Source of the DNA: Syntrophus buswellii
Lineage (GTDB): Bacteria; Desulfobacterota; Syntrophia; Syntrophales; Syntrophaceae
DNA: 64,000 nt
Assembly (NCBI RefSeq): GCF_046097065.1
Contig: NZ_CP175563.1
Coordinates: 1,426,001-1,490,000 of the forward strand
Reading direction: 5' to 3'
In this document: positions 53,662-62,836 of the stretch, one piece after another
Layout: the number at the start of each line of letters is the position of its first letter
Position numbering within the stretch: the stretch's first letter is position 1
Position numbers and translations under genes: made by a program
The notes under the pieces: generated by a model
Database searches by the model: none
What the model saw: the letters and a program-made list of their open reading frames with translations, nothing else
What the model was told of the DNA's origin: nothing

Positions 53662-54003
53662 CTATCTGTAGACAGGTCTTCTGTAAACAGGACGTCGGCG
53701 AAGGGTTTTGCTCCTTGCTTTTGCTGGGGCAGTGGTCAATTCAGTCTCTTGAGTCTCAATTACCGGCCTGGGTAAAGGACGTAAAGTCAATGAAACCTTA
53801 TGGGTTTGCTGGGCCTTGGTTTCTCCTCCAATCTCAACGACAAACAATTTTCCTCCAGCTTTTGTCGATGCATCAAGGACAAAGCACACTTCCAGCTGGA
53901 CTTCCTCAAGTTCTAAGAAGGGATCTCCCGTAGTATCTTGAGCTTCGATAAGCTCCTTCTTTACATCCTTGATAAATTCTCCGAGACGAATCTTGCCTTT
54001 CAT
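53662..54003 (-). CDS. Trypsin-co-occurring domain 2 (trypco2) protein
   Basis: A 113-residue protein from the ATG at 54003 (GGGGTGATT upstream; a second ATG at 54021 is possible). It shows the trypco2 layout: RLGEFIKDVKKELIEAQDTT, ELEEVQLEVCFVLDAS, KLFVVEIGG and THKVSLTLRP. A basic tail with RRRPVYRRPVYR follows. In known systems such domains sit beside trypsin-like peptidases in presumed defence or conflict systems. No peptidase gene is next to it here, so it is an orphan or the remains of such a system. Confidence 0.72.
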   Translation of the reverse strand: MKGKIRLGEFIKDVKKELIEAQDTTGDPFLELEEVQLEVCFVLDASTKAGGKLFVVEIGGETKAQQTHKVSLTLRPLPRPVIETQETELTTAPAKARSKTLRRRPVYRRPVYR

Positions 54004-54107
54004 AATCACCCCGATCGACATCCTGTCTGCCCTGCGCTTACACCATGTGCCGTTTCGGTCCGTTATTAGCGGCTATCATTATGCTGTGGTGGAAAGCCGA
54101 GAAAAAC

Positions 54108-54260
54108 GGTTCATCCGGTTGATGCGTACTTCATGTTTGAAAATATGGACATAAACCCAGAGAAGAAATTGTTCGAAGATATCCAATTAAGGGGGGAACG
54201 CATGTCCAAGGATCTTCTTTACCATGGATTCAGCCTCGCCGACTACCATTAAGTCAGGAA
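54108..54260 (+). mobile_element. Left-end relic of the ISL3-family element
   Basis: From GGTTCATCCG (54108-54117) about 150 bases run parallel to the left end of the complete element at 42407, including the spacing to the transposase ATG and the first codons (MSKDLLYHGF against MSTSLLYHGF). Many substitutions and a TAA after 16 codons show long decay. The rest of the element and the right repeat are missing. It lies about 100 bases from a tRNA gene. Confidence 0.88.
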
Positions 54261-54318
54261 CGGAAAGAAAAAGTCACAGGTCGAAACTTGATAAAGGCGG
54301 GACAAAATGGATTAAAGC

Positions 54319-54358
54319 AAAACGAGGACTTAATCATATTCGACTAAGTCCTCGTTTT
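54319..54358 (-). terminator. Intrinsic terminator of tRNA-Lys
   Basis: Reading the minus strand, AAAACGAGGACTTA and TAAGTCCTCGTTTT form a 14-bp stem with a 12-base loop, ending in TTTT. It lies directly after the tRNA 3' end. Confidence 0.88.
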
Positions 54359-54364
54359 ATTTAT

Positions 54365-54440
54365 TGGTGGGCCGTATGGGACTTGAACCCACGGCCAACG
54401 GATTAAAAATCCGCTGCTCTACCGACTGAGCTAACGGCCC
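54365..54440 (-). tRNA. tRNA-Lys (anticodon TTT)
   Basis: On the minus strand a full cloverleaf of 76 bases is visible: acceptor stem GGGCCGT/ACGGCCC, D-arm with AGCTCAGTCGGTAGAGC, anticodon stem GCGGA/TCCGT with loop TTTTTAA (anticodon TTT), T-arm GTGGG-TTCAAGT-CCCAT, and an encoded CCA end. An intrinsic terminator follows. tRNA genes are frequent integration sites, and the adjacent DNA here is rich in element relics. Confidence 0.97.
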
Positions 54441-54503
54441 TGAAATGCGTCGGAAGGTTCGACCTAATAACAGCAAGACTCTTTTGTTGTCAAGAAGAAA
54501 CTG

Positions 54504-55802
54504 CTAATCGGAAAAGGGGTTCTTCAGCACGATTGTTTCCTCCCGCCCCGCACCGACGGACACCAGGATCACCGGTACGCCGGCCAAGGTTTCCAGCCTT
54601 TCAATATAACGCCTGGCATTAGCGGGCAGTTCTTCCAGTCGGCGAGTCTTCCTGATGTCCTCGGTCCAGCCGGCCATTTCTTCGTAAACAGGCTTGCACG
54701 AATTCAAAAGATTCGGAGTAGGCGGAACGGATTCAGGATAAAGTGCGCTGTCCGACTGGTAGCCGACGCAGATTTTCAGGGTTTCCAGGCCCGTCAGGAC
54801 ATCAAGTTTTGTGATGGCAAGGCCGGTGATTCCCGAAACCCGTACGGCCTGCCTCACCAGGACCATATCCAGCCAACCGCAGCGACGTTTCCGGCCTGTC
54901 GTGGCTCCAAACTCCTGGCCGACCTGTTGCAGGCGATCGCCGATTTCGTCGTTCAGTTCCGTGAGAAAAGGCCCCTCGCCCACCCGGGTTGTATAGGCCT
55001 TGCAGATGCCCACGACCTCGTGAAGGGAGGACGGGCCGACTCCTGTTCCGCAGGATGCATTCCCGGCCACCGTGCTGGAGGATGTGACGAAGGGGTAGGT
55101 CCCGTGTTCGATATCCAGGTGGCAGCCCTGAGCGCCCTCGAAAAGGATGGATTTGCCGGTCTTCATTTCCTGCTCAAGAATCAGCGAGGTATCCGCAACA
55201 TAGGGGCGGAGCTTGTCGGCATAGACCCGGTATTCATCAAAGATTTCCTGCTCCCTGATCGGTTCCTCTCCGAAAAGGCGGGTTAGATAGAAGTTCTTTT
55301 CTTCGACATTGACGGCCAGCTTTTCCCGGAAGAGGGTTTCGTCCATGAGATCACAGATCCGGATGCCGACCCGCGATATCTTGTCCTCATAGGCGGGACC
55401 GATGCCGCGGCCCGTTGTTCCGATTTTCTTGCCGGAGCGGTGCGCTTCACGGGCAAGATCCAACTGACGATGGTAGGGCAAAATGGTATGGGCCTTTTCG
55501 CTGACGAACAGGCGGGTGTCAGGTGGAAAAAGTCCCCGGGTCTTCAGATTCTCGATTTCCTCGATGAGCACCTTCGGATCGACCACCACGCCATTGCCGA
55601 TAATGCAGACTTTGGAGTTGTGGAGTATCCCGGAGGGAATCAGGTGAAGAATCGTCTGCTCTCCGTTGACGACGAGCGTGTGACCGGCATTGTTCCCACC
55701 TTGAAACCGGGCGATGACCTGTGCGTCTTTCGCGTAGCGGTCAACAATCTTTCCCTTGCCTTCATCCCCCCACTGTGTTCCAACAACGACAACATTGGCC
55801 AT
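54504..55802 (-). CDS. purA: Adenylosuccinate synthetase
   Basis: Joins IMP and aspartate with GTP, the first step from IMP to AMP. The 432-residue protein starts with the P-loop-like VVVGTQWGDEGKGKIVDR and has ARFQGGNNAGHTLVVNG, IGTTGRGIGPAYEDKISRVGIRI, EGAQGCHLDIEHGTYPFVTSSS and GRKRRCGWLDMV, all PurA signatures. Length is standard. It is the last gene of a minus-strand group serC-serA-purA with gaps of about 50-100 bases. Confidence 0.98.
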   Translation of the reverse strand: MANVVVVGTQWGDEGKGKIVDRYAKDAQVIARFQGGNNAGHTLVVNGEQTILHLIPSGILHNSKVCIIGNGVVVDPKVLIEEIENLKTRGLFPPDTRLFVSEKAHTILPYHRQLDLAREAHRSGKKIGTTGRGIGPAYEDKISRVGIRICDLMDETLFREKLAVNVEEKNFYLTRLFGEEPIREQEIFDEYRVYADKLRPYVADTSLILEQEMKTGKSILFEGAQGCHLDIEHGTYPFVTSSSTVAGNASCGTGVGPSSLHEVVGICKAYTTRVGEGPFLTELNDEIGDRLQQVGQEFGATTGRKRRCGWLDMVLVRQAVRVSGITGLAITKLDVLTGLETLKICVGYQSDSALYPESVPPTPNLLNSCKPVYEEMAGWTEDIRKTRRLEELPANARRYIERLETLAGVPVILVSVGAGREETIVLKNPFSD

Positions 55803-55853
55803 ACGGTAAATTCTCCTCGACTTGCTTACTGCTATGAAGATCTTGAAACGCCT

Positions 55854-57437
55854 CTACATTTCCAGTTGATACACAGAAATGACATTGGTCGTCTCCTTCA
55901 TCTTTTTCAGGATTTCTTCGTCCAGCGGAGTATCCGTGCTGAAGACCACCATGGCTCTCTGTTTCGCCTTCACCCGGCTCCAGTGCATCCTGGCGATGTT
56001 GATGTTGGCGGCCCCGATTGCGGTGCCGACGTTGCCGATCACTCCCGGCTTGTCATAATTGTATAACATCAGCAGGTGACCTTCCGGAACGACGTCGACC
56101 GCGAAGTCGTTAATCCGGACGATCCTGGGAGCTCGCAGCCCAAACAACGCTCCGGCCGTTGTCGTTACGGCCTTTGCGGTTTTCAGGGTCAGGGTAATCA
56201 TGCTGCGGTAATCGCCCACAGCGCTGCTTTTGGATTCCTTTACATTGATTCCCCGTTCCTGCGCGATGATCGGTGCATTGATGTAATTGACGTTTTCATT
56301 GAGGATGGGGGTCAGGAGGCCTTTCAGCAGGGCAATCGTCAGCGGCGTCACGTCAAATCTCAGAATTTCGCCGCTGTACTCGATATGGACTTCCTGGATC
56401 CCGGAAGAAATGATCTGGGCATGAAATTTCCCAAGCTTTTCCGATAGATTGAGATAAGGCGCCATGGCGTTCATCAGATCGGCGCTGATCGATGGGAAAT
56501 TAACGGCATAGCGGATTTCGCCCTTCAAGAGATAGTCCACCATCTGTTCCGCAATGGCGATTGCCACGCTCGTCTGGGCCTCATCCGTGGACGCACCCAG
56601 ATGGGGCGTACAGATGACATTTTCCTGGGAAATAAGGGCCATGTTCTTGGTCGGTTCCTCTTCAAAAACATCCAGTGCCGCGCCGGCCACCTTACCGGAT
56701 ACGAGGGCTTCATAGAGGTCCTTTTCGCTGACGATGCCGCCACGGGCGCAGTTGATGATAAAAACGCCCTTTTTCATCTTGGCGAAGGCCTCGGCATTGA
56801 TCATTCCCGTTGTCTCCTTGCTCTTCGGGACATGCACGGAGATGAAATCGGCGCTGCCGTAAATTTCATCCAGGGTCGCCAGCGTGATCCCCATCTTTTC
56901 CGCCGCTTCGGGAGCGATGAAGGGATCGTAGGCGAGAACATTCATCTTGAGGCCCTTGGCGCGGTCGGCGACGACGGTTCCGATGCGGCCGATGCCGATG
57001 ATTCCCAGGGTCTTGTTGCAGTATTCGTTGCCCATGAAACGGCTTTTTTCCCATTTGCCGGCTTTCATGGAGGCTGTGGCCTGGGGGATTTTACGGGCGA
57101 GTGACAGCATCATGGCGATGGCATGCTCACCGGTTGTGATGGTATTTCCTCCCGGGGTGTTCATGACCACGATGCCCTTTTTGCTGGCCGCTGCCACATC
57201 AATGTTGTCGACACCCGCACCAGCGCGGCCGATAACGGAGAGCTTCTCCGCCGATCCTATGATCTCCTTCGTGATTTTGCTGGAGCTGCGCACAACCAGG
57301 CCATCATAGCCGGAAACCAGCTCCTTCAGCTCTTCCGGGGTATGCTTGGTGATGACATCCACCTCGATACCGGGCGTATTCCTGAATATTTCAATGCCTT
57401 CAGAGGCCATGCTGTCGCTGACAAGAACTCTTTTCAT
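55854..57437 (-). CDS. serA: D-3-phosphoglycerate dehydrogenase (long form)
   Basis: First step of serine synthesis. The 527-residue protein is the long type with a substrate/NAD domain (residues 1-310), an intervening domain and a C-terminal ACT domain (about 455-527, LLMLYNYDKPGVIGNVGTAIG), which usually binds serine as feedback inhibitor. The NAD loop is LGIIGIGRIGTVVADRA (about 143), Arg in NCARGGIVSE (about 230), and the His of TPHLGASTDEAQ (about 283) is catalytic. It is next to serC, which makes the next intermediate. Confidence 0.97.
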   Translation of the reverse strand: MKRVLVSDSMASEGIEIFRNTPGIEVDVITKHTPEELKELVSGYDGLVVRSSSKITKEIIGSAEKLSVIGRAGAGVDNIDVAAASKKGIVVMNTPGGNTITTGEHAIAMMLSLARKIPQATASMKAGKWEKSRFMGNEYCNKTLGIIGIGRIGTVVADRAKGLKMNVLAYDPFIAPEAAEKMGITLATLDEIYGSADFISVHVPKSKETTGMINAEAFAKMKKGVFIINCARGGIVSEKDLYEALVSGKVAGAALDVFEEEPTKNMALISQENVICTPHLGASTDEAQTSVAIAIAEQMVDYLLKGEIRYAVNFPSISADLMNAMAPYLNLSEKLGKFHAQIISSGIQEVHIEYSGEILRFDVTPLTIALLKGLLTPILNENVNYINAPIIAQERGINVKESKSSAVGDYRSMITLTLKTAKAVTTTAGALFGLRAPRIVRINDFAVDVVPEGHLLMLYNYDKPGVIGNVGTAIGAANINIARMHWSRVKAKQRAMVVFSTDTPLDEEILKKMKETTNVISVYQLEM

Positions 57438-57539
57438 GAATTAACTCCTTCGCGGTTTGTTCATCAGATAGATTAAAAGAAATCCTATGGATAATAGCCG
57501 GGGCCGGCTTCGCGGAAGCCCGATTCCAGCTACGGTAAA

Positions 57540-58667
57540 TTACAGGACCTTGATTTTTTCGTTATAGGCTTTTTCGAGCTCTTCCAGGGCTGCTGTCAGA
57601 TCCGCTTCCTCGATCGTCGGACCGCACCAGAAACGGTACCCTGGAGGGGCGTCCTTGTAGGAATTGATGTCATAGGCAATGCCGCGCTTGCTGAGGTCGC
57701 TGCTGACGCTTTTGAGAAACTTGGACTGATCATCCTTGGCCAGAGCGCGGACCTTATCGCTGATAACGGAAAGGCAGACGGACGTGTTGGAGCGGATCTC
57801 CTTGGCTGAGGCGAGGAAGTCGATCCATGGGGTTCGTTCGACCCAGTTTTCAACCACGTTCAGGTTGCCCATGCTCTTTTCGCAGAGCTTGTCCAGACCG
57901 TACTGATCGGCCCACGAAAGGGCATCCAGGTAATCCTCCACGCAGATCATGGACGGCGTATTGATGGTGTCCCCTTCGAAGATGGCTTTGTCCACTTTGC
58001 CGTTTTTCTTCATGCGGAAGATCTTCGGCATGGGCCAGGGGGGCTCGTAGGATTCGATGCGGGCGACAGCCCTGGGGCTCAAGATGAGCATACCATGTGC
58101 CGCCTCGCCGCCGAGGCATTTCTGCCAGGAATAGGTGAGAACGTCAATTTTCGACCAGTCGATCTTCATGGCGAACACGGCGCTCGTGGCATCGCAGAGG
58201 GAGAGGCCTTGACGGTCAGCCGGTATCCAGTCCCAGTTGGGAACCTTCACGCCGCTGGTCGTTCCATTGGCGACAAAAACCACATCGTTGGACCAGTCGA
58301 TGGAGTTCAGATCCGGAAGAAAACCGTAATCCGCCTTGAGGATCGTTGGTTCCAATTTAAGCTGATTCTTGATATCGTTGGCCCATCCGTTACTGAAGCT
58401 TTCCCAGACCAGGGCGGTAACCGGCCGGGGTCCGAGAAGCGTCCACATGGCGGCTTCAAACGCCCCCGTGTCCGAAGCGGGGAATATGCCCACCAGATAA
58501 CTGTCTGGTATGTTCAGGATTCGTTTTGATTCCGAAATGGCTTTGGCCAGTTTTTCCTTCCCGAGAGGGGAGCGGTGGGAACGGCCGACAGGGGCATCTT
58601 TCAAAACATCAAGGTTCCAAAGGGGTCTCTTACTGCAGGGGCCAGAACTGAAATTTGGGTTATGCAT
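57540..58667 (-). CDS. serC: Phosphoserine aminotransferase, Methanosarcina type
   Basis: PLP enzyme that converts 3-phosphohydroxypyruvate to phosphoserine. The 375-residue protein has NPNFSSGPCSKRPLWNLD at its N terminus, a KDAPVGRSHRSPLGKEKL loop, ATSAVFAMKIDWSK and YSWQKCLGGEAAHGMLILSP with the PLP lysine in SWQKCLGG (about 190). These mark the Methanosarcina-type SerC rather than the E. coli type. Two starts are possible, the ATG at 58667 or a GTG at 58673, both behind GAGGAAG. A promoter lies at 58707-58735. It precedes serA in an operon. Confidence 0.93.
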   Translation of the reverse strand: MHNPNFSSGPCSKRPLWNLDVLKDAPVGRSHRSPLGKEKLAKAISESKRILNIPDSYLVGIFPASDTGAFEAAMWTLLGPRPVTALVWESFSNGWANDIKNQLKLEPTILKADYGFLPDLNSIDWSNDVVFVANGTTSGVKVPNWDWIPADRQGLSLCDATSAVFAMKIDWSKIDVLTYSWQKCLGGEAAHGMLILSPRAVARIESYEPPWPMPKIFRMKKNGKVDKAIFEGDTINTPSMICVEDYLDALSWADQYGLDKLCEKSMGNLNVVENWVERTPWIDFLASAKEIRSNTSVCLSVISDKVRALAKDDQSKFLKSVSSDLSKRGIAYDINSYKDAPPGYRFWCGPTIEEADLTAALEELEKAYNEKIKVL

Positions 58668-58706
58668 AAACACTCTTCCTCTTTTTTGGTTTTAAAATTC
58701 GGGCGC

Positions 58707-58735
58707 ACTATACCAATATTGATTTTATTACTCAA
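58707..58735 (-). promoter_or_regulatory. Sigma-70-type promoter for serC-serA
   Basis: On the minus strand TTGAGT is separated by exactly 17 bases from TATAGT. The predicted transcript would start about 30 bases upstream of the serC start codon. Confidence 0.65.
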
Positions 58736-58831
58736 GAAATTTACAGAAAAAGTCTTTCATGCTTTCGATAGAGGCTGAGGCATGAACCGGAGTTCTTTTT
58801 TTCCATTTCTGCTGCAAAAGGAGATGAGATT

Positions 58832-60193
58832 TTGAAGAAGGGAAAAACCAGTTTTTTTTGTCGGAACTGCGGCTATGAGTCACCGAAATGGCTGGGGAAA
58901 TGTCCCGCCTGCAATGAGTGGAACGCCTTCATCGAGGAGGATATCGGCGGACCGGAGGGGGATGCCGGCTTTTCCGCCCTGCAGCTCAATGAAAAGCCTC
59001 TGTCCATCGATGCCATCGAGGCGGACGAAAGGGAGCGGATCACAACAAACGTCATGGAGCTGGATCGCGTCCTGGGTGGCGGAATTGTTCAAGGCTCCGC
59101 TGTCCTTGTGGGGGGCGATCCCGGAATAGGGAAGTCGACGCTGCTGTTGCAGGTGCTGCAGAAGCTTGCGGAGCAGGATCGGAATGTCCTCTATGTGTCC
59201 GGTGAGGAGTCCGCCCGCCAGATCAAGCTGCGGGGCAGGCGGATAGGAGCCGGATCGAAAAACCTGATGGTGCTCGTGGAAACGGCCCTGGAAAACATCC
59301 TTCAGCATCTGTCTGACCTCAAACCGGAAGTGGCGGTCATTGACTCCGTTCAGACGGTTTACTCGTCGATTCTCGGCTCGGCGCCGGGCAGTGTGGGGCA
59401 GGTCAGGGAGACGGCGGGGAAATTGATCCTTTTCGCCAAGAAGACGGGGATTTCGATTTTTCTGGTCGGCCATGTCACCAAGGACGGCGCCATCGCCGGT
59501 CCGAAGGTACTGGAACATATGGTGGATACGGTGCTTTATTTTGAAGGGGATTCCGGACATGCCTACCGGATCGTCAGGGGAATCAAAAACCGGTTCGGCC
59601 CGAGCAATGAAATCGGGGTCTTTGAAATGAGGGATTGCGGCTTGGCGGAAGTTGCCAATCCCTCTGCATTTTTCCTTTCCGACCGTCCCGATTCCGCATC
59701 GGGATCGGCGGTCGTTCCAAGCATGGAGGGAACCCGCCCCATCCTGGTGGAGATCCAGGCGCTGGTCAGCCCTTCCACCCTGGGAATGCCGAGAAGAACA
59801 AGCATCGGGGTCGATTCCAGCCGGGTGTCCCTGCTGGTGGCTGTCCTGGACCGCATCTGTGGGATGCATCTGAGCTCTCATGACATCTTCCTGAATGTGG
59901 CCGGCGGCATCCGGGTCGATGAACCGGCTGTGGATCTGGGGATCGTGGCGGCCATGGCTTCCAGCTTTCTGAACCGGCCGATTTATCCGGGAACGGTGGT
60001 TTTCGGAGAGGTGGGGTTGACGGGTGAAGTGCGGGGGATCGCCCAGATGCTTCTGCGGACCCGGGAAGCCTCCCGGATGGGATTTACCCGCTGCATTCTT
60101 CCCAGGACCCTTTCGCAGGAGATTCCCGATCCTGAAGGGCTGGAGCTGTGCCGTGTGGGAAGTCTGGGGGAACTCCTGGAACAGCTCTTTTAA
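58832..60193 (+). CDS. radA: DNA repair protein RadA (Sms)
   Basis: RecA-like helicase that helps process recombination intermediates. The 453-residue protein has the N-terminal zinc finger CRNCGYESPKWLGKCPACNEW (about 10-30), Walker A GGDPGIGKSTLL (about 92-103), the RadA KNRFG motif (about 250) and the C-terminal Lon-like domain with SVGVDSSRVSLLVAVL-type strand and EVGLTGEVRG. The start is a TTG behind AAAGGAGATGAGAT, which fits position and spacing. It is divergent from serC. Confidence 0.95.
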   Translation: MKKGKTSFFCRNCGYESPKWLGKCPACNEWNAFIEEDIGGPEGDAGFSALQLNEKPLSIDAIEADERERITTNVMELDRVLGGGIVQGSAVLVGGDPGIGKSTLLLQVLQKLAEQDRNVLYVSGEESARQIKLRGRRIGAGSKNLMVLVETALENILQHLSDLKPEVAVIDSVQTVYSSILGSAPGSVGQVRETAGKLILFAKKTGISIFLVGHVTKDGAIAGPKVLEHMVDTVLYFEGDSGHAYRIVRGIKNRFGPSNEIGVFEMRDCGLAEVANPSAFFLSDRPDSASGSAVVPSMEGTRPILVEIQALVSPSTLGMPRRTSIGVDSSRVSLLVAVLDRICGMHLSSHDIFLNVAGGIRVDEPAVDLGIVAAMASSFLNRPIYPGTVVFGEVGLTGEVRGIAQMLLRTREASRMGFTRCILPRTLSQEIPDPEGLELCRVGSLGELLEQLF

Positions 60194-60205
60194 GACGATT
60201 TGAAT

Positions 60206-60421
60206 CTACGAGGAAGGTTCGGAATCCGGGAAGTATCCCTCGATTTCTTCAGGATCCCATGAATACTGCGTGTATCCGCACCCCTTGAAGAGGATGGTGA
60301 TGAGCTTGCCGTCCGCGATGCCGAACAGGGGCTCATCGGGGAATTGGATGACAAAAGGTTTGCCGTTGACGGTAAGGGTCCTGTCGACAAATTCCAGCTT
60401 GTCCGTTTTGCTCAGTTTCAT
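60206..60421 (-). CDS. Small protein of unknown function
   Basis: A 71-residue acidic soluble protein. The ATG follows CAGGAATTCATC, an acceptable site. It contains TLTVNGKPFVIQFPDEP and GYTQYSWDPEEIEGYFPD. There is no signal or membrane segment, and no family is recognised. The gene ends 13 bases from the convergent radA stop. Confidence 0.6.
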   Translation of the reverse strand: MKLSKTDKLEFVDRTLTVNGKPFVIQFPDEPLFGIADGKLITILFKGCGYTQYSWDPEEIEGYFPDSEPSS

Positions 60422-60633
60422 GATGAATTCCTGGGAATATAAAAAATAATGAATGCTTACGTGATGCTACAGTGATGCTGATACTCGATGAAGCCGGGAA
60501 TGTCAATACGTTATCTTTTGACAGTTCTGCAAAGCTGTGGCAGTTTTGGATGAAAACCGGCGTGCATTCTTCAGCGTGAACGTTTTCTTCCGCGAGCCTC
60601 GGCAGGCAAAGGATGATTTTTAGGGAGGGATCT

Positions 60634-61749
60634 ATGAACGTAGGCGTTCCAAAGGAAATCAAGGACAATGAATACCGCGTAGCCTTGACGCCGGGCAGTG
60701 TTGGGATGCTCGTCCGGGAGGGCATGGAAGTTCTCGTGCAGTGCGGCGCCGGTGAAGGCAGCGGCTTTCCGGATTCGGAATACCGTTTATCTGGGGCCAC
60801 CCTCTTGCGGGACGCATCCGCCGTGTGGGAAAGGGCGGGAATGATCATGAAGGTCAAGGAACCGCAGCCTTCCGAATATGCTTACCTGCGTAAGGACATG
60901 ATTCTTTTCACGTATCTTCATCTGGCCGCCGAATACGAACTGACCCTGGCCCTTCTGAACGCAGGAACAACCTCCATTGCCTACGAGACGGTTCAGCTCG
61001 ACAATGGGGCGCTGCCGCTTTTGATGCCCATGTCGGAAGTGGCCGGTCGCATGTCGGTCCAGGTCGTTGCCCACTATCTTGAAAAGGAAAACGGGGGGCG
61101 GGGGAAGCTGCTCGGCGGCGTACCGGGAGTCCGTCAGGCGGATGTGGTGGTTCTCGGCGGCGGGATTGTCGGGAGCAATGCGGCCAGGATGGCTCTGGGA
61201 ATGGGGGCCCATGTCACCATCATTGACACGAACCTGGATCGACTCCGCTACCTGGAGGAGGTCCTGCACGGCCATCTCACGACGCTCGGTTCCAATCACC
61301 AGAATATCGAGGATTCCGTAAGGCACGCCGATGGGGTAATCGGCAGCGTTCTCATCCCCGGCGCCAAAGCGCCCGTCATTGTCAGCCGGGAGATGGTGGC
61401 CTCCATGAAACCTGGAAGCGTCATTGCGGATGTGGCCATCGATCAGGGGGGCTGCGTCGAAACGTCGAAGCCGACAAAGCACAGCGATCCCGTCTATCAA
61501 ATCCACGGGGTCATCCATTATTGTGTCACCAACATGCCTGGGGCTGTGCCGAGAACATCAACCTATGCACTCAACAATGCGACCCTTCCCTACGCGCTTC
61601 GCATTGCAAAAGCCGGACTGAAACAGGCTTTGTGCGGGGAGGCGTCCCTTGCCCGGGGCGTCAACACCCTCGAGGGCCGTCTGACCAGCCGCGCTGTGGG
61701 TGAAACGCACTCTCTGGACTATGTGCCTCTCTCGAAGATGATGGGGTGA
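60634..61749 (+). CDS. ald: Alanine dehydrogenase
   Basis: NAD-dependent interconversion of alanine with pyruvate and ammonia. The 371-residue protein starts MNVGVPKEIKDNEYRVALTP behind GGGAGGG at 60634. It has the catalytic Lys/His region MKVKEPQPSEYAYLRKDMILFTYLHLA, the NAD loop VVVLGGGIVGSNAARMALGMG (about 170-190), and DVAIDQGGCVETS then TNMPGAVPRTSTYALNNATLPY near the end, as in bacterial Ald. It stands as a single transcript and may let cells use alanine or store nitrogen. Confidence 0.97.
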   Translation: MNVGVPKEIKDNEYRVALTPGSVGMLVREGMEVLVQCGAGEGSGFPDSEYRLSGATLLRDASAVWERAGMIMKVKEPQPSEYAYLRKDMILFTYLHLAAEYELTLALLNAGTTSIAYETVQLDNGALPLLMPMSEVAGRMSVQVVAHYLEKENGGRGKLLGGVPGVRQADVVVLGGGIVGSNAARMALGMGAHVTIIDTNLDRLRYLEEVLHGHLTTLGSNHQNIEDSVRHADGVIGSVLIPGAKAPVIVSREMVASMKPGSVIADVAIDQGGCVETSKPTKHSDPVYQIHGVIHYCVTNMPGAVPRTSTYALNNATLPYALRIAKAGLKQALCGEASLARGVNTLEGRLTSRAVGETHSLDYVPLSKMMG

Positions 61750-62035
61750 TCCTTCTGAAACGGGCTCGCAGGGTTGACCCGGGAAACGACGGAAGTGAAG
61801 GAATGCGGGTACTGCGAAGCTTCGGGCAGTATCCGCATTCCTGATGATTTCGAGGAAACGTCTTTTTCAGGAAAAGGGCGCAGAGAACATCAGAAGAACA
61901 GGAAACCCGGGGCGTTCAATCATGGTTCAGCGCTGTGGCGAATGTTTTTCCGTTCCTGCAGGCTGTCTGCGGCAGGAAAATGGATTGTGCTTCCATGAAT
62001 CGCAGCGCCTTTTTTATGCCACAGGGTTATCTGGT

Positions 62036-62545
62036 TTACTGCACCAGGGCGGCCACTTCATCAGCGCTCATGACACGATCGATGTCCAGCAATATTTTGA
62101 CGCCGCCGCCGACCTTGGCCATTCCCAGGATATAATCCGTGTCCAGCCGGCTTCCGAAACTGGGCGTTTCTTCGATATCGCCGGATTTGATGTTCAGGAC
62201 TTCCGAAACGGAATCGACAACGATTCCCATCGGGATCATTTTGCCGCTGCCGGCGATTTCAACGACGATGATGCAGGTACGTTCCGTATATTCCATGGAT
62301 TCCATGCCGAATTTGCATCGTAAATCGACAACGGGGATGACCTTGCCGCGGAGATTGATGACGCCTTTGACATAGGACGGTGTCTGGGGAACCGTTGTGA
62401 TGGGCATCATGCCGATAATTTCCTTGACTTTCAGAATGCTGATTCCGTATTCCTCTCCGGCCAGAGAAAAAGTCAGGTACTTGCCTTCTCTGTCGGCCAT
62501 CAAAGTGACAGCCTGGGTCATGGTTTCTTCAAGCGCAGTGGTCAT
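62036..62545 (-). CDS. cheW: CheW-type chemotaxis coupling protein
   Basis: Links chemoreceptors to the CheA kinase. The 169-residue protein has the CheW fold pattern: YLTFSLAGEEYGISILKVKEII, VKGVINLRGKVIPVVDLR and MGIVVDSVSEVLNIKSGDIEE. It starts at the ATG 62543-62545 behind AGGAGGGATTTG; the longer frame to 62689 has no site. No cheA or cheY lies in the window, though a receiver protein follows on the same strand, so the main chemotaxis operon must be elsewhere. Confidence 0.95.
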   Translation of the reverse strand: MTTALEETMTQAVTLMADREGKYLTFSLAGEEYGISILKVKEIIGMMPITTVPQTPSYVKGVINLRGKVIPVVDLRCKFGMESMEYTERTCIIVVEIAGSGKMIPMGIVVDSVSEVLNIKSGDIEETPSFGSRLDTDYILGMAKVGGGVKILLDIDRVMSADEVAALVQ

Positions 62546-62836
62546 GGTCAAATCCCTCCTGATGTTTCTGTATTGAATTTTTGTCAGAATTCCGAGCCCC
62601 TTCATTATCATGCAGCACTGAGCATGTCTTTCAGCGCCGATCAAGACAAGGGAGTGCATGTTGGCTCCTAGTTTATGGATTTCTTCCATTTACATAAACC
62701 GTGCCATTTGAGCGCACTGTCCCCTATGAATTCTTTCGGAGGTCGGAGGGGCGGGGTGTGGCGCGGAAGGTGCGCGTGCAGGCCTGTCGAGGAGGGATGA
62801 GGCCTTCAAAGCAGAAGCTTTGGCAGTGTTATGAGG

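Noticed and set aside
61774..62035. Short plus-strand frames between ald and cheW
   Set aside because: They lack ribosome sites and are antisense to or abut cheW. No motif is present.
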